Source: Bacteroidota bacterium (GTDB taxonomy: Bacteria > Bacteroidota > Bacteroidia > UBA8524). Taken from it: a stretch of DNA of 64,000 nucleotides. The notes below the pieces were generated by a model. It did no database searches. It worked only from the letters and a program-made list of their open reading frames with translations, and had not been told where the DNA came from. Positions 60,892-64,000 of the stretch are shown in pieces (the first letter of the stretch is position 1; each line of letters opens with the position of its first letter). The stretch lies in NCBI GenBank assembly GCA_006226545.1, contig SBGR01000010.1, positions 25,634-89,633 on the forward strand. The letters are read 5' to 3'. Position numbers and translations under genes: made by a program.

Positions 60892-63579
60892 CTAATAGTT
60901 ATACAAGCGAAGGAAATAGCTGCTTATCCAGTAGCCGTTGATTTTGATGCAATCTTTTAGAATATGGTTCAGCGTTTCTGATTCCCCATAGCTTCGTCCA
61001 CTCATTCTGCGGTTGGTATAAACACCGTCTTCTGCATTCGCGAATTCTTTCTCATCCAGCAGGCTACGGTCAAATTTTGGACTATTCCACTCAAAGCGTT
61101 TGAAGCGGACGAGTTCATCGTAATACTGTGCTTCAATACTCAAGTATTCGAAGTCGGCTTGTTTCTTACTCCGACGTTCTTTTTCAATAAATGGCTTCAT
61201 CCAGTGCAGTAGGTGATCTGAAATGCAAATCTTCTTAGCGAAGTCTTTTAGGTCAGCATCGTCGGCGCTGTTAAGTGCATTTTTTAACGCTAGCTTCAAC
61301 TCATCGATACTCTGGAATCCTTGGTGTGGTTTCATGGCAACAGCTTCAGTTAAAAACTGTCCGGATTCGCTAATTTCTCTCATCTGACCTTGGTAAAAAG
61401 TTAAGGCTACTCGAGAGTTATTTTTAATCAACCATTTTCTTGCATCGTAGCGAGAGAGGTATTCAAATTGGGTAATCTCATCAAACGGTCCGGCATTTAA
61501 TACTTTGCCCGATGCATCTATAAGTTTATAATGGTTTCCAAATTTCGCTTTGTACGTGTTGACGCCCAACTTGGTGAGTTCAGAATAAGTGAAAGGCAAT
61601 ACTATGCTATCCTTGGTATTGACTAGTCCGTATCGGTTTCCTAGTTTTCCAACAAAGGTCATAACCGGAATAATTTGTCCATTGAACTGTCGTACGTAGG
61701 TTTCATTGCCGTAGAGTTGTAGGGCATCAAAGCGAGGTTCAATTTGAATTTTATGCTGTTGATTCACCACGCCGTATTTGCCATTTTTCTTAACTACAAA
61801 ATAGGTGTCGTGATTGGCGCCGTTTTCTATCATCATGCTGATTTCATCGTATTCAGCCGGAATTACCATTTCTCCTAACTCGGTATTCAAAATGCCTGAT
61901 TTACCCTTTTCAGTAACAATCAGCATGAAGTCGTTTGAATTATACGATCTGCTGTATAGCCGTATCCCTTTGTCGTTCTTCACAACACTGTAGTCAATAA
62001 TCTTTTCTTTCAGGATATTGTTTCCGGCACTGTCTAATAACAGGGTAAGCGAGTCTTTGTAAGCAATGATGAGCTTTGGATAACGTGCACCATACTGTGC
62101 TTTGCCCGCTGTGATAAATCTGAATTCTTCTGCAAGCAATTGTTTGCCATCCAAGGTATAAAGTCCGTGTAAGTTGCCAACTCCTGTTACGATGTAGCGA
62201 TTGTTTAGCATGCTGATATTATCGTAGCTAGGCTTTAAGATTAGGCCATGTTCTAGGCTGAATACGCCGTATTGTTTACCGTCGGAAATTGAAAACAGTT
62301 GGTCTTCATCCTTTTTTCTACCGTAGTTTAATTTGTATATGCGATCATAGCTAGGCTCAAGTACAACATTGCCGGAAGTATCGATGATACCCGATTTCAT
62401 TCTATCCTTGACGATAAAAAGATTGTCAACATCATTGACGTGATAATAGTATGGAGGAACAATTGTTTTCCCGGTATTCAGGCTTACAATCCCCACTTTC
62501 TGTCCGTCTTTGATTTGAAGAAAGCGGTTCGACATGTACGTAACCGAGCTATAAGTCGCCGCTTGGTATACGCCCAAGTTTATAAGGTAGAAGCCGTGCA
62601 ACTCACCTTTTTGTAAATCTACGTAGCTATGGTAACGTTGGCGAATGATCTCATCAAATTCAATCGGTACAACCAATTTTAAATTGCTATCAATAAGGCC
62701 CAATTTAGATTCTTTTTCAACCGTTAAAGTCGTGATGTTCTCACGGATATAAGCATGGAATCTAGGCGCAGGTTTGGTCTGGTAAGAGCTGGAACGCTTA
62801 GAACTATAGCGGTTACGGGAATAGCGGTTGTTCCGGCTATAGTTGCCGGTTTGGTAGATGCTATCGTATTCAAAATCGCTATGTCCGCCTTTTACAAAAA
62901 GAGCATATTGATCGTCTTTTTTAACAACTGCTCCGTTGCGGAAAAGCTGAATATTGTCGACGTTTTTTTGAATTGTTTTTCCCTTAAGGTTGAGCAAGTG
63001 TAGTTTGTGTTTCTTATCCTGAACAGCTACTTGGCCTGCACTATTAACTCCAAAGACATTGAGGTATTTTAAAGGTAGAACTTTGGTACCGTCGGCATGG
63101 TATAAACCTTCTTTTTTATCCTGACGCACCTGAATGAGTTCTTGGTTTAGCTGCATCATAAACTCGAATTGCAGCTCTAGAATCACTTTTCCAGTACTGT
63201 CAACCAACCCATAAAGGTTGTTTTGGCCTACAATAAAGCTGTGCGGGTAACAAGCAATTACTCGGTCGTAAATAGGCTGAGTAACTTTCTCTCCATTCAC
63301 CTTAAGGCCTTGTTTGCCGTTTTCATAGTAGTAGGTCCAGCGGTTCTGACGGTCGTAATTTCTGTAGGGTGAATTCACGTATTCTACCCTTTCATAGCGT
63401 TCCGGGGCGGCGTCTATTTCTACACTTTCGATGGCGTACTCTTCTTCATCTACCTCTTCGTCGTAGTCGTAGCCGTAATTCGGATAGACCGGATAGGTTG
63501 GTTCATTAGCACCCGGAACTTGGGCAACTAGGGAAGCGGTAAAGAATAAGAACAATAGGGGGGTGAATAGTTTTCTCAT
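60892..63579 (-). CDS. Secreted WG-repeat protein
   Basis: 895 residues. Signal peptide (MRKLFTPLLFLFFTASLVAQ), a Tyr/Glu-rich acidic linker (about residues 22-75), then a long series of WG-type repeats (e.g. NNLYGLVDSTGKVILELQFEF, QKVGIVSLNTGKTIVPPYYYHV, KQYGVFSLEHGLILKPSYDNI, KSGILNTELGEMVIPAEYDEI) from about residue 80 to 720, which form a beta-propeller-like or solenoid fold, and a C-terminal helical part. No T9SS domain is present, so it is periplasmic or outer-membrane associated. A ligand is not predictable. It has its own terminator. Confidence 0.85.
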   Translation of the reverse strand: MRKLFTPLLFLFFTASLVAQVPGANEPTYPVYPNYGYDYDEEVDEEEYAIESVEIDAAPERYERVEYVNSPYRNYDRQNRWTYYYENGKQGLKVNGEKVTQPIYDRVIACYPHSFIVGQNNLYGLVDSTGKVILELQFEFMMQLNQELIQVRQDKKEGLYHADGTKVLPLKYLNVFGVNSAGQVAVQDKKHKLHLLNLKGKTIQKNVDNIQLFRNGAVVKKDDQYALFVKGGHSDFEYDSIYQTGNYSRNNRYSRNRYSSKRSSSYQTKPAPRFHAYIRENITTLTVEKESKLGLIDSNLKLVVPIEFDEIIRQRYHSYVDLQKGELHGFYLINLGVYQAATYSSVTYMSNRFLQIKDGQKVGIVSLNTGKTIVPPYYYHVNDVDNLFIVKDRMKSGIIDTSGNVVLEPSYDRIYKLNYGRKKDEDQLFSISDGKQYGVFSLEHGLILKPSYDNISMLNNRYIVTGVGNLHGLYTLDGKQLLAEEFRFITAGKAQYGARYPKLIIAYKDSLTLLLDSAGNNILKEKIIDYSVVKNDKGIRLYSRSYNSNDFMLIVTEKGKSGILNTELGEMVIPAEYDEISMMIENGANHDTYFVVKKNGKYGVVNQQHKIQIEPRFDALQLYGNETYVRQFNGQIIPVMTFVGKLGNRYGLVNTKDSIVLPFTYSELTKLGVNTYKAKFGNHYKLIDASGKVLNAGPFDEITQFEYLSRYDARKWLIKNNSRVALTFYQGQMREISESGQFLTEAVAMKPHQGFQSIDELKLALKNALNSADDADLKDFAKKICISDHLLHWMKPFIEKERRSKKQADFEYLSIEAQYYDELVRFKRFEWNSPKFDRSLLDEKEFANAEDGVYTNRRMSGRSYGESETLNHILKDCIKINGYWISSYFLRLYNY

Positions 63580-63602
63580 GAAAATGCTTGAAGCGTATGC
63601 GG

Positions 63603-63806
63603 TTATTTTTTTAGCGAAGTGAATCGATGTCGGAGGTATTCAAACAGAATACCGGCAGGAAGCCACCATGCAAATTGTTTTAACAGACTGAGTCCGTTTA
63701 GTTCTTCTTTATTGAGCAGTGCCCAGCCTATGGCAATCACAATAAACATGTAAAGGCCATAATAAACTCCGGACAATAGCCAACGTGAATTTAACTTCTG
63801 GTTCAT
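63603..63806 (-). CDS. Small two-helix membrane protein
   Basis: 67 residues, two membrane helices (about residues 10-29 and 42-59) and a basic end (YLRHRFTSLKK). No family recognised. It is supported by a near-perfect -7 box TACCTTTA 4 nt before the ATG and by the short 23-nt gap to the WG-repeat gene downstream, so the two are probably one transcript. Confidence 0.55.
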   Translation of the reverse strand: MNQKLNSRWLLSGVYYGLYMFIVIAIGWALLNKEELNGLSLLKQFAWWLPAGILFEYLRHRFTSLKK

Positions 63807-63810
63807 GCCC

Positions 63811-63818
63811 TAAAGGTA
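63811..63818 (-). promoter_or_regulatory. -7 element TACCTTTA (one mismatch), 4 nt before the ATG at 63806
   Basis: Minus strand, spacer GGGC. One mismatch from TAnnTTTG; the position matches seven other genes in the window. Confidence 0.45.
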
Positions 63819-63890
63819 GGAATTATTTTAGAGGAAGGAGAATGGGAGGTGAATTGGCCATTCCCGCAATTCGTATCAAAGCGGGGTTTT

Positions 63891-63918
63891 GACCATGGAC
63901 GATGGACCATAGACCATA
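63891..63918. repeat. Heptameric tandem repeat (GACCATA type)
   Basis: Four 7-bp units, GACCATG, GACGATG, GACCATA and GACCATA, then GTTGT, in the intergenic stretch at the window end. It is related to the array at 43031-43054. The rest of 63819-64000 shows no gene. Confidence 0.7.
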
Positions 63919-64000
63919 GTTGTAGGTCTGGATATTCATCTGGAGGAATTGTTAACGTCTAAATGTAAATCAACCTATTTAACCACAGGGTTCACAGAGT

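Overview
The window is chromosomal DNA from a member of the Bacteroidota, most likely a flavobacterium- or Cryomorphaceae-like marine or freshwater lineage. The signs are: -7 promoter elements of the form TAnnTTTG, six large secreted proteins ending in type IX secretion (T9SS) sorting domains, an ArgF'-type (N-acylornithine) transcarbamylase, a bactofilin next to an ATP synthase operon that lacks beta and epsilon, and WG-repeat and PKD proteins. No tRNA, rRNA, CRISPR array, insertion sequence or prophage was seen.

Layout. 1-6.1 kb: bactofilin and the F-type ATP synthase operon (atpZ-like, a small membrane protein, a, c, b, delta, alpha, gamma), with hairpins after atpE and atpA. 6.2-8.0 kb: DUF2202 lipoprotein and an unknown membrane protein flanked by related palindromes. 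8.2-16.7 kb: arginine operon (GNAT, argG, argC, argD, argF', argB, argE-like, argH). All its genes overlap, and it is preceded by a previously unlabelled arginine-rich leader peptide and attenuator. 16.7-34.5 kb: housekeeping and envelope genes (TonB receptor, Pif1-like helicase, YraN, LipB, LemA/TPM genes, exonuclease, methyltransferase, glycosyltransferase, RlpA-like, DprA, RocD, HutI, gamma carbonic anhydrase, ArsC-like) and a 46-residue small ORF. 34.5-39.7 kb: two hybrid histidine kinases. 40-45.5 kb: HtpG, MurB, DinB-like, lipid kinase, EamA transporter. 45.5-53.2 kb: a local regulon of two tandem delta-60-repeat T9SS proteins, a membrane/GAF hybrid sensor kinase with an AraC-type output, and a third delta-60 protein. 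53.4-59.7 kb: two giant T9SS surface proteins. 59.7-64 kb: MepA-like lipoprotein, WG-repeat protein, small membrane proteins.

Three things stand out. (1) The arginine operon carries a classical attenuator: leader peptide MKQVLLNYRSLRRRPYAAG, an antiterminator pairing, and an intrinsic terminator. (2) The delta-60/hybrid-kinase locus has two promoters, one before the three-gene operon and one before the solo gene. Both carry the same four half-sites in two pairs with exactly 21-bp spacing, as expected for AraC-type binding, at an identical distance from a weak -7 box. This makes a self-contained, apparently undescribed sensor/surface-protein regulon. (3) Eight genes have a -7 box (two with one mismatch) ending exactly 4 nt before the ATG, which predicts leaderless mRNAs.

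All assignments are from reading the sequence and family knowledge; no database search was run.
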